Origin: Marsupella aquatica
Taxonomy: Eukaryota > Marchantiophyta
Assembly (NCBI GenBank): GCA_973895155.1
Contig: OZ316894.1
Span: 19,282,001 to 19,346,000, forward strand
Reading direction: 5' to 3'
DNA length: 64,000 nt
Shown: one piece after another, positions 1 to 10,072 of the stretch
Numbering within the stretch: position 1 is the stretch's first letter
Layout: each line of letters starts with the position of its first letter
Notes under the pieces: generated by a model
What the model saw: the letters and a program-made list of their open reading frames with translations, nothing else
What the model was told of the DNA's origin: nothing
The model's database searches: none
Program-made: the position numbers and the translations under genes

Positions 1-470
1 GTTCCGTTTCGTTAGGTTGCGAAGGTTTGAGGAGGATACTTAATCCCGGCTCATCGACCGCACCGAGCAGTTCACTTGCTTCGCATCATGTTGTGCTCTC
101 CATTCGTTCAACATCTTCAGGTTCCGTTTCGTTAGGTTGCAGAGTTTTGAGGATACTTGTGGCCGGGCTGGCTTGCTCATCGAAAACTTCACTTCCTTCG
201 CACTGTGTTTTACTCACCATTCGTTTCACTTCTTTAGGTTCCCTATCGTTAGGTTGCAGAGGTTTGACGATACTTATCGCCGGCTAATCATTTTCACCGA
301 AACCGTTATCGCCATTCGTTTCACTGCTTTAGGTTCTCTTTCGTTAGGTTGCAGAGGTTGATGATACTTGTCGTCGCCATCTGGTCATTTTCACCGAAAA
401 CGTGACTTGCTTCGCATCGTGTTTTGCTCTCTATTCGTTGCACTTCTTTAGGTTCCTTTCGTAGGTTGCA
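1..470. repeat. Tandem array, about 118-bp unit, 4-5 copies
   Basis: Each unit opens with GTTCC then TTTCGTTAGGTTGC, continues with a GAGGATACTT-like segment, and closes with CATTCGTTTCACTTCTTTAG. Units begin near 1, 121, 238, 333 and 453. The third is shortened to about 95 bp and the last is decaying. A further diverged copy of the opening lies near 770-800. The array runs off the left edge, so its true length is unknown. The short ORFs inside it are products of the repeat and are not credible genes. Confidence 0.85.
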
Positions 471-479
471 TAAGCTTGG

Positions 480-1740
480 GATTACTCATCGACCGGTTGG
501 TGTTCTCGCCGGGAGCGTCTCTTGTTTCACATCATGGTGGTATATATTTCTTTAGGTCGGGTGACAGTGGTTATTTCTTCGTTGTCGCCAACGACGTCGA
601 TAGCTTCACTTTATGGTGGTATATATCTGCTTTAAGGTGGTTTCTCTTTCTTAGACCCAGCTGACAGCATCGATAGTTTTTAGGACCTGATTTTGTTGTA
701 GGTTCGACACATCGATCTGACATAGCCCGACCCATTCCCAGATTTGCTGGCGTTGCTGTCGTCTGAGTCTCTTTAGGTTCTTCTTAGGTTCCATTCGTAG
801 GGTTGCTCACGCTGGGCCGTTGTTCTCATTGAAAACAACGTTTGCGTTGTGTTCAGCTGTGGCAGATTCGAATCGTCCTTTATAATGTAGGCGATAGGTG
901 CGACATGGGTACCAGAAGGCCTGTCGTCTGGTGCAACTCGTTGCTCTGTGACTTGTCGCCTATGTGAACCATTATCTCGCCAGTCCGTAATGGACGTGAC
1001 TGACCATTATCAAGATTTCCTCTTTGTATATTACTTTGCACACAAGATACAAAGACAGTACCTCGATCATGGCCAGATCCGGTTACTTGTAAAGAGCAGA
1101 AGTAGGTTAATGTAAAGGAGTTTCTCAGGGATGACCAAACGATGACGAGACTGAACTCTTGCTGCGGAGTAACATTGAGACTTCATATTTGAAATGTACT
1201 ATTTCAAACTTGTTTCTTAATGCCCTCTCCGTGGCAGCTGGCTTGCCAGTGTCGTGAAGCATAAACGAGGCATTTGTCTGAGAGAAGCTGCCAAAATTCC
1301 TAAAGGTGTTGTTCGTATAGGCGCGTTGCCGGTCCTGTGATTTATCTCATCAGCTAGTGTTGCCCAATGAGGACTTAATCTTTGAGAACTGACACAGTCG
1401 CTTCGATTGTGCTGTGGACAAACTCATCATGACTACGATGCTGAGGGCTTTACTATTAATCTTCACCGTCAGAAATTTTTTAGTGGGCTTCGATGAAGTT
1501 ATTCGATGAAGTTATTCGATTTCGTCAGCACTCGTCTGAGGATCTTTCGTCAGTTTAATCATACACCGGATATTCTTCAAAGGTTCCGCTCTGAACCTTG
1601 TTCACAAGTTCTCATATCCGCACAATGAATAAAATCCGCACAATCGGATCTCTCTTTGACTGCGGGAAGAACACCGGAACTTTTAGATTTTCATCTGAGA
1701 TACGCAAATATCTGGAAAAAGGTATTGCCCTCTAAAACTT
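480..1740. other. Non-coding stretch, no gene seen
   Basis: I found no convincing exon, RNA gene or element terminus here. The only visible structure is the fading continuation of the left-edge tandem repeat and a short local duplication (GAAGTTATTCGAT) near 1493-1518. Confidence 0.5.
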
Positions 1741-1762
1741 CTCATGGTAACTGCACTGTTTG

Positions 1763-1976
1763 TAAGGTTCTCAATTTCCACTGCATTCGCTCATAGCTAC
1801 TGCGCTTAAGGTTCTCAATTTTCACTGCACTCGCTCATAGCTACTGCGCTTAAGGTTCTCAATTTTCACTGCACTCGCTCATAGCTACTGGCGCTGTCTG
1901 AGGTTTTCAGTGCGTTCCACTTTGCACTGTTTGTAAGGTTCTCAATTTTCACTGCATTCGCTCATAGCTACTGCGC
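1763..1976. repeat. 44-bp tandem repeat, 4 copies
   Basis: A unit starting TAAGGTTCTCAATTTTCACT and ending GCTACTGCGCT occurs at 1763, 1807 and 1851. A fourth copy at 1933 is separated by a spacer containing GCTGTCTGAGGTTT, which itself recurs near 1976. The array is therefore a compound (nested) tandem duplication. Confidence 0.85.
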
Positions 1977-2000
1977 TGTCTGAGGTTTACGGTGCGTTCC

Positions 2001-2790
2001 ACTCATGGATCCTGCTGTATTCAGTTCTCGGTACATGTAGACAATACGAGAGCTATGAGAGAACGGACAACTCTAACCAGGTAAAGCGAAGTGACGATCA
2101 CGGGTCGGACATGGAAACTGCATTAGTCATCGAAGTAAGGTGGAACCACGCGAGCGAAATCAAGAGAGGAATTTTGAACAAAACTCTGGAAGTCGAAATA
2201 TGGTAGATACTGAAGATGACTTCTCATTCACCGAACAGAGCTGCCCATCGTCAACAATAGCAATGCCAAAAGGATGACAATATACAGCCGAGTCATAGGT
2301 TGAGCATTGCAAGTCCAATTTATTGAAGAAACGATTATACTCCCAATGTGGAAGAACGAAAAGATGCCTTTGCAAACCTCCCACTACAACCCCAGCCCAG
2401 GTTTGCCAGAAGCTGTCAATTGGTACTCTTACCGTTGGACGGATACCTTAACACTAGCGCCAGCAACTCCAAAGTGACCTCGTCTTCGACTTCAGAAGAT
2501 CTCCAGGCTTCAAAAGTTTCTCGCAAAGAAGAATCCGTGCACCTGATAGCTCCTTGCACGCACCTTAGGCTATACAAGATACTAGCGCGAACAGGGTTTC
2601 TGTACCCAGATTGTCATGTAAGTATGCACAGGAAGGGTTCTTGTACCCAGATTCCCATGCCCATTCTTAGTGCAAGGCACTGTCTAAATAGCATTTTTTG
2701 TCATCAAAGAAATTGTAATCTATGACTTCACTCCACTTCAAAAGCATAGTCTAGATATCAAAACTTTTTGTTGCCAGAGAAATTGTAACC
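2001..2790. other. Unassigned; one weak ORF at 2348-2725 (+)
   Basis: A 125-codon ORF at 2348-2725 carries no recognisable domain and overlaps a short opposite-strand ORF. It includes a local repeat: the TGTACCCAGATT motif occurs twice within about 50 bp. I cannot tell whether it is a gene remnant or chance, and I do not call it as coding. Confidence 0.3.
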
Positions 2791-3195
2791 TACTCCACTC
2801 TACTGAATAGGTCATGAATGGGAGAGCTTGAATTATAGTAGAGATGCTTGCCAAAGAAAGAAGGTGGTGGACGGCTTCACTCTACTGAGTAGGTCATGAA
2901 TGGGAGAGTTTGAATTATAGTAGAGATGCTTGCCAAAGAAAGAAGGTGGTGGACGGCTTCACTCCCCTGAGTAGGTGATGAATGGTACACTTTGAATTAT
3001 AGAATAGATGTTGCCAAAGGTGGTGGACGGCTTCACTCTCCCGAGTAGGTGCTGAATGGTAGACTTTTAATTATAGAATAGATGCTTGCCAAAGGCAAAA
3101 CGTGGTGGACGGCTTCACTCTCCCGAGTAGGTGATGAATGGTAACTTTGAATTATAGAATAGATGCTTGCCAAAGGAAAAAGGTGGTGGACTCCA
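2790..3195. repeat. About 81-bp tandem repeat, 5 copies
   Basis: Five units each run from CTTCACTC..GAGTAGGT through GAATTATAG..AGATGCTTGCCAAAG to GGTGGTGGACGG. Starts are near 2793, 2875, 2957, 3031 and 3113. The third unit has an 8-bp deletion. The array ends about 100 bp past the stop codon of the minus-strand fibrillin gene, so it may lie in or beside that gene's 3' region. Confidence 0.88.
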
Positions 3196-3298
3196 GTCCG
3201 AGGAGCCGAGTGTGCCAATGCTTCAGCTCTAGTACAGATCTCACAGACAATCTACAAACACGAAAAAAAGGTTTTCCTACTACAGTGAACAGCTTCAA

Positions 3299-5440
3299 TC
3301 AAGCCCTTTCCAGAACAAATACATTCCCTTTGTCGTCCCTGCCTACCCTCAGCGTTTCATCCACATATCTTTCCATCAATACGTTAAGGAAAAATCTTCT
3401 CCGTTCTACATTCAGAAAACAGGGAGCCGCCGTACAAATACGAACATACAATTCTACTGGTGCAGGTGACAAAACCCATGCTTTCAATCTTCCAAAAGAT
3501 GCGCTGCCTCGACTTGATAAAAAATGAATTTCAAGGATACGTGATTTCAAGCCACCCTTCCGGGTTAAATATTCCCAAAAGCATATCGTAGTTTTTCTTG
3601 AATAGGGAAAAAAGCTGCACACAATGCAACAGGTTGTAAACGTTCAATGATTCAGCTGTGAATAAAACTCGGATCTTTTGCACTCATCTCTCTTCCTCGG
3701 TTGACAAGGCAGCATTGGCGGTACTCATACCCGTTCTGGCGAGATAGATGACGTCTCAAATTGGATGTCGACGCGCTGCATTTGAAAAACCATGAAAACA
3801 TCTTAGAAGTGATGACATAAGAAAGCTTGTAAAATGTGAGTTTCCGAAAAAATAGGTTGAGGACGATAGCAAGACGAATTTAAACCCAACGGTAGGAGCT
3901 GCTCAACACCAAAAAAATGCTTCCTCAATTACACAATCTTGCAAGACAGTGAAACCAAATCATGTCAGGTAATATTTTATGTGATATAAAACATCATACC
4001 GTTGGCGAGGTCACATGATATGCTGCCTTGATGGTCAGTGCTCCTTTCAGCATGCCAAGACCCGCAACATTGAAGCCTATCTTGTTGACTGCTGTACTCT
4101 GCACTAGACTCAATTGCGATTAGTCAGTCAGCTAAGTATCCCCGGAATCAAATTATTGCAGCTATTTCTTGGAATGAGACGCATTGTCAACAACAACCTA
4201 GTCAGCATGAAATTCAGGCCTACCTGCTCCACATCAATGATCTGAAGAAACTCGCCTAATGAGACGAAATCTCTAAGCCCCAGCTTCGTCCGCTTCACAC
4301 CTAGGATACATATGGTGCTGTATAGCAACCTCCACTCGCCTTTCACCTAACACGCTTCAGTCAGACTTAGCTTCAGATAATTCATGTTGTGCACCTTTTG
4401 GACGGACTGACTCTCACAGGAAAGCTGATACTTCTTGAGCATCATATGCATTAGTTAATGCTTCTACCATGATTCCTTGTCCATGACAACAATTGCTTCC
4501 CACAAGTGAGCTTCAAAAGGTTGATTGCCATTTCCCCAAAAAATACTCAAGCTAAGAGAAGTGAGTGAGAACTCAGAATTATTGTCTAATTAATTTTGTT
4601 GTAATTACCTCCCAGAAAAGTTTCTGTGAATTGCAATTGCATGAGGCAACCACAAAACCAGCTAAAGGTTCTGATATGAAGAGATCCTTTACCGTGTCCA
4701 GATGTTCAGTAGGCCTGGGAGATGGATTTAATGCCTCGAGCGCCTCCAGCAGATCCTCAATTTCAGCCTTCTTTTGAGAAGGCACTCCAAAAATGCCCCT
4801 GTTTACACCTATGAAAAGAAACGGACCATATCAAGTACATCAACTCCTAGATCTTCTCAAGACAGCGGAATAGAATCGACAGTCAGAGGAATTCAGTAAT
4901 TGCAACCTGCATTGCACGGGCCAGACTCTGTCTGAGTGAGTGATATCATCAACCGCGACGAATTACTTCCGTCATTGTGCCCACAAAGAAATCGATTCCA
5001 CTCGCGCAAATTCCTTCGACTTCAAACCTCAAACAAAAACTATCGATACGTAATCATACACGACCTAATCCGTCAACGATTTCGCAAAGCCAAAACACTC
5101 CTCCACTCGCCAAAATGGATTCATTCATACTGCCATTCGTTCCCGTCTCACCTTCCAAAGCGCCCATTAGAGCGGACTTAACGTCTTGAACGCTGGCGCC
5201 ATTTGCAGTCCGAGAGCACATACAGAATGCGGAGTCCTTCCGATGCCTCGCAGGCGTTGTGCTGCCGTGTCCATTGCTCGCGGCTGGATGCGCAGCACCG
5301 AGAGAATAGAAGCTCGTGCCGCTGCAGCCCACGAGGGCCCGGACGCCTGTCCCCCTGCTGCTACTTGCGCAGAGATTCGCTTGCGCGACGTCGTGAACGA
5401 TGGGAGCTATGGATATTGCAGCGAGCCGGTGGACAGCCAT
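3299..5440 (-). CDS. Plastid lipid-associated protein (PAP/fibrillin family), 7 exons
   Basis: Exons joined on the minus strand are 5440-5152, 4808-4693, 4346-4224, 4098-4000, 3775-3731, 3614-3541 and 3368-3299. All junctions are GT-AG and in phase, giving 271 residues. The first ~75 residues, from [10 protein letters not shown], are Ser/Ala/Arg-rich and poor in acidic residues, as expected for a chloroplast transit peptide. Family hallmarks follow: [62 protein letters not shown], and the C-terminal [14 protein letters not shown]. Fibrillins are lipocalin-fold proteins of plastoglobules or thylakoids that bind hydrophobic lipids. The RTKLGLRD type suggests the FBN7 or FBN10 subgroup; I cannot separate them by eye. 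An upstream in-frame ATG at 5557 would add 39 residues. I prefer 5440 because the peptide after it looks like a standard transit sequence. The gene appears intact. Confidence 0.92.
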
Positions 5441-6346
5441 GTGTGCATTCAAGCAGCCCACAAGGTTTCGAAGACAAATCATCGGCGTCACGCCATCAAT
5501 TCCGAACGGAGAATTGCGGCACCCAGAAGCTATGGTGATTCGAGCTCTGGAGCGCATTTAGAGCTCACATCCCGATCCTGTACTGGACGATTACTGTACT
5601 GCTGGGCATGCGATTCAAACGTGGCCACAGATAATTGGTGCTGCCGAGGTTAATTATGTATATCGTAACTTAATATATTAACTTAATATTTAAAATAAAT
5701 AAATTCCGGGGCATTATTAGGGAGGAAAATGAAGCCTAGATAGACCTCTAGGTTTGTCAAAATGCTCCAATGTATTTTTGCAACTCAGATGGACTTAGTT
5801 GTATTCACAATGTGACAGGGAATATTCTCAATTAGTCCATCCCAATTCTATGGTTTCTATTTACAGTCCATGGGAGCATCATTTTCATTAGGGAGGCTAA
5901 TTATGTATATAATTGTTTTGTGATTTTCTTGTGCATTATTAAGGAGTCTCAGGTGGACCTTAACTCCCTACAGTAGTTAAGAGTTTTGGACACAAAAAGT
6001 TATGAACTATGAAATTTTTAATCCATGTTTGCCATAGTAAGGATTGGTCTTATGCCATAACCATTAGTCACTCTAGAGGCTGGTGACAGAAAAGCACAAA
6101 GAACTTTTACATAACCGTGTGAAAGAATTGTGACCATTCCTTTATGGCCAAAAGTAGTCATCCCTAATTTTGAAGCTTTGAGACACCCTATAGGGGAGAA
6201 ATTACGGATGATGGTTATACGTCAAAAAGTGAATGGCCATAACTTTTTATGAGGTTATGTATAAATTTATCTTATTTTCACTAGTCTCTGTAGTGACTAA
6301 TGATAATGACATAAAACCAATCTTTGTGGCAAAAAGTTATGGACTA
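5441..6346. other. Upstream and intergenic region, AT-rich repeats
   Basis: This stretch holds the 5' flank of the fibrillin gene followed by AT-rich DNA. Phrases such as GGGCATTATTAGGGAGG near 5700 recur with changes near 8000, so it looks like decayed dispersed repeat. No gene was seen. Confidence 0.45.
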
Positions 6347-6482
6347 GCCCAGAGAGGAATGACTTTGTGGTAACTCACTTCAATAGAGACTAATAGATAT
6401 TGGGTTCAACTATTGTGGCTGACTCTTCCCTTCCTCTGGGGTTTCACAGATTTTCCCTAAATAAAAAAGAAATAAAAAAAGG
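6347..6482 (+). mobile_element. SINE-like retroposon with 13-bp target duplication
   Basis: The element of about 136 bp has a tRNA-like internal promoter: an A-box-like stretch near 6367-6385 and a B-box-like GGGTTCAACTATTG near 6402. It ends in an A-rich tail (6460-6480). The 13-mer AAGTTATGGACTA lies directly on both sides (6334-6346 and 6483-6495), as expected for LINE-assisted insertion. A second copy of the same family is at about 43839-43975. Confidence 0.78.
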
Positions 6483-7019
6483 AAGTTATGGACTATGAAT
6501 TTGGTACTCTGCACTTAACCCATAAATACAAAGTTAAGGTCCATAAATTCTGAGCTTGGAGATACCCTATTGAGAAAGTAAGCATAGATAGACCGAGGGG
6601 TTTGTTTTGCCAATCCCCCGTTGACTGTGACACACATTCCTTCACTTTATACCCAAAAGTCACACTGTCCAGCTCTTCTTTGGATATACATTCCACTTTT
6701 GAGAAGGACGCCCCAAGTAGTTTTTCCAGTTGTCTCAATCAACCATAAAATGCTGGTTTTTACTAGCTTTGTGCGTTGATTTGGAAAACTTTTGGATCTT
6801 TGTTTAAGTTCAAAGTATTCCAACATGTTTTCTAATGTCCAAATATATTATTTGACACACTTTCAGATTTTTCTGAGATCATTTCTTCCATTGCCAATGA
6901 GTGCAAAGATGGTCGAATAGTGTAAACTAATTGCCATATAGTATAGCATGTTCATCTTGGAACATGCTTATTTTTTTTGTTTTTTAGTGATATGCAAGTG
7001 TTCTAATTAAAATATAAAC

Positions 7020-7620
7020 AGTACATTGACTACATTGACTAGGAAGACGTATAGTCTATGATATTTGAAACTTTTGCACATAAGGTACAAGAGTAAAAGT
7101 ACACATATAAAGAAAACTAATAATGAATAGGAAAGTTTAAGTTTATGATATTGGGATGTGCACATAATGTACATGAGTAGAGATACTTATGTACTTACTT
7201 TAGGTAATGCCACTCAAAATAATTAAAACCATAAATTTAGGACACAAAACCCTGAGTAGTACTTAAAGACACAAGGTGTGCACTTTATTTAGATAATTTC
7301 TTCTGCACTCATAAGAATAAGGGCTAGAAATTACACGAGCTTTGTTAAAGGGTGGATGATCTTAAATATAACAAAGATTTAAAAAAATTAGAGGGGTGCC
7401 AGAATAAATTTGAAATCTAAACTATACAAGGGATGCACCTTGGTAAGACACATTGAAATAAAAATGCATAACAAAAGAAGTTTGAATAAGACAAAATACT
7501 GAAAGTTGCATTCACCATATAGCAACATCAAAAAAATTACTGCAAAGATGGTGGAATAATGTAAACTAATTTCCAACAGATGCTTCAGTTTTGTGAATGA
7601 TGCCATGAGGACTTGGACAC
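7020..7620 (-). repeat. Dispersed repeat R1, uninterrupted copy
   Basis: Read on the minus strand, this segment matches in order the sequence at 18741-18831 followed directly by 28496-28932, which flank the copia element. The match covers several hundred bases, including TTTTGTCTTATTCAAACTT, CATCCCTTGTATA and TAAATTTATGGTTTTAATT. A 72-codon minus-strand ORF (7388-7606) lies within it and has a broken relative at 18741. It has no recognised domain. I see no termini, so the class of R1 is unknown. Confidence 0.75.
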
Positions 7621-8516
7621 AAGCACGGTCTACTTACCACTTTATGGAAGGACTTTTCACTTTTGTAAAGGACGCCCTGAGTGGTTTGTGTGGAGTTGCG
7701 ACTTACAAGTGTGTAGAATAATGAAAACCAGTTGCGAACGGCCCGGAGCCGGTCTACAGGTCACATTGAAGTCAAAACTGTAAAAAGTGCTATCCAAGCT
7801 AGCATTGTTGATATTTTGTTCATTTATACCTAGCATTGTTGATATTGTTAATCAATGTTTATAACCCAAGGTTTTAAATTTATGGGGGCTTTAGAGCAAA
7901 CCCCTTGGTCCATTGAGGCTTCACACTCCATTAATTAGTGGAGTGATTTCCCCCCTGTAATATTCAGGGCATTATTGAAGCGATTTTCATTTTGTAATTT
8001 TCAGGGCATTATTGGGGAAGGAGAAACTGAAGCCAGGATGGACCCCGGGATGGATGACCATGTTGGACAAAGTGCTTCCATGGACCACATTTTGGTGGTC
8101 CATAGGAGTTTGGGACCCATATCTTGATAATGATGTGTCCTAGAATAATTTCTAGATTTTTACCTGCAAGGCAACTAGGGAAGGAGGAGAAATAAAAAAA
8201 TAGAAGCCCAAATTTTTCACGTTAACACTGTGAAAATTAATCTCAAGAAACTTATCCCTCTGCATTTCATGATGAAAACCTCAACCAAAGTGGCCAAAAC
8301 TTCACCTGTCAATCTCCATTTGAAAATATTAAGTCATTACAATTAAACTCAAATTTTGGGAAATGCAGTCCATGGGGCCCTAAAAATACAGAGAATAATG
8401 CCCGGTCAATATTTGGATCACCTCTTTTGGAATTTTCTCCTTACTTCCAGTAGTTAGTAAAATAAAAATCTCTCAGGCTCTAAGTGTATTAAGGCCTTGT
8501 TTCCCAAGCGTTATGG
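7621..8516. other. Non-coding repeat-like DNA
   Basis: No gene was seen. The block around 7960-8090, which contains TTCAGGGCATTATTG and a run of GGATGGACCCCGGGATGGATG, resembles the 5700-5770 stretch and is probably another decayed dispersed repeat copy. Confidence 0.4.
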
Positions 8517-8617
8517 GCAGTAATAGCCACTCAACTACAGTTGAAACAACTGCTTTTCTGGGCATTATATGGGCAGTAATAGCCACTCAAATCTACAGTT
8601 GAAACAACTGCTTTTCT
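8517..8617. repeat. About 53-bp tandem duplication
   Basis: The phrase GGGCAGTAATAGCCACTCAA followed by CTACAGTTGAAACAACTGCTTTTCTGGG occurs twice in direct tandem. The first half reappears imperfectly near 17668-17698, linking this block to the other intergenic repeats. Confidence 0.85.
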
Positions 8618-8679
8618 GGGAACTATATCTCACAATTCCCTCTAAAGAAGACAGTGCTATATGCTTATTGCCCTGAGTA

Positions 8680-8862
8680 ATTTTTGGCTTTGTGATTTGG
8701 GGGCATTATCAGAGAAGAATGTATATAGAAACTTAATGCTCTTTGTGATTTTTCCGTTTGTAATTCCAGGGGCATTATTGGAGAAGAATGTATATAGTAA
8801 CTTTACGCCTTTCCCAGTTTTTCCCTTTGTAATTGTCCGGGCATTGTTGGAGAAGAATACAC
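8680..8862. repeat. About 73-bp tandem repeat, 3 copies
   Basis: Three units share TTTGTGATTT or TTTGTAATT, a GGGCATTAT core and GAGAAGAATGTATATAG. They produce Leu/Phe-rich ORFs on both strands that should not be called as genes. A fourth, diverged relative is near 17518-17572. Confidence 0.8.
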
Positions 8863-9447
8863 TCAAGATATATTTTAGTGAAAGTAGAGGAAGCACTCTA
8901 GAATATTTTGGTAGTTTTTATCCAAAAATTTAATATGATTGGTTTCTTCTGCTAATAGGGATGACACTATGGTGTTTGTCGTAACAACGAACAAACTGTC
9001 TATGTGGCATGGGCAGACTGAAATAATGTAACTACATGTTACTAATAAAGCATGAATGATGCAAAGCTAGTTTTCAAGGCTATGGTCTAGAGCGAAAACT
9101 ACACCATAAATGGGGACAAAACTGAAAGTGAGGTGGACATAAAATAGGGATGGGGCAAAGATGAACGAGAAATATCATAGGATTAACTTTTTTTGCTGGA
9201 ACTTTTTTTGCCTCAATCTCTATTTACTTTCAAGAAAAACTTGTTATAAGTCTTAGGTTTATGTGTGTCGGTGGCGCGGGTTTTGTTTTGTATGTAGTGG
9301 ATGGAGTTCTGATTATCTCAATCTTTATTTACTATCAGGAGAAACAGGTATAACGTTTGTGTGATAATAAGTCTTAGCTATATGTGTGTGGGTGACATGG
9401 GAGTTCTGATTATCTACCCCCCGTTTGTACACTTTGTGGCTGATTTA

Positions 9448-9491
9448 TCCCTCCCTCCCTCCCTCCCTCCCTCCCTCCCTCCCTCCCTCCT
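9448..9491. repeat. (TCCC)n microsatellite
   Basis: About eleven uninterrupted TCCC units lie about 0.6 kb upstream of the MIP2 coding start. The pyrimidine strand is the plus strand. Confidence 0.95.
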
Positions 9492-10072
9492 GGTGGGTCC
9501 CTCTAAGGTCTATGGGGCTCACCCTGAATTGGGTTCCCTAGAATGTGGGTTGGGGAAGTCCCTCTCATTTCGTTTCAAGACAAAGAAAATCAAGTCTTAG
9601 CTTAGAGTACACACTAGAGTAGGTCAGGCCTCTAAGAAACTATTCTTCGTCAGGAGCGCACACTTCAGTAGGCAAGGAACTTGGAGCTGCCTGAGCTCTC
9701 GTGAGCTTGGAGCTGCCTTGCTGTTTTTCATAGTTCACCCATTTCCACGTTTCTTTAGACTGTTGCATCATACTTTTTAGTTTCGAATTTGAGAATCTGG
9801 ACTGCCTGATTTCGAGTTTCGAACGCTTCATTGCTCTGGTGCTGGATTATGGGTCTCAGTCGTGACAGTCCACTTCCCCTGATTGTGGTACAATCTAAGT
9901 TGCGAGCGGTGGGTGTCGAATCTTAATTGCTTGTGCAACTCGAGAATGTGTATCATGGGGTAATTGGAGTGAAGGCATCTGAGTGCGAGAATGGATGCGA
10001 TCTAAATTCTGGCTATGTTGAAACAACTATGCCAGGACAAGGAGGGTAGTAGCACAAGGTCTTGGGTATCCA
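9492..10072 (+). other. 5' flank of the MIP2-like gene
   Basis: No exon with beta-propeller character is visible here. There is an in-frame stop at 10019-10021, so the reading frame cannot extend more than 17 codons upstream of the chosen ATG without splicing. No good polypyrimidine tract plus AG lies between that stop and the ATG. I therefore treat this as promoter and leader. Confidence 0.45.

Noticed and set aside
9640-9831. Minus-strand 63-codon ORF upstream of the MIP2-like gene
   Set aside because: Short, with no domain and no splice context; probably chance within the promoter region.
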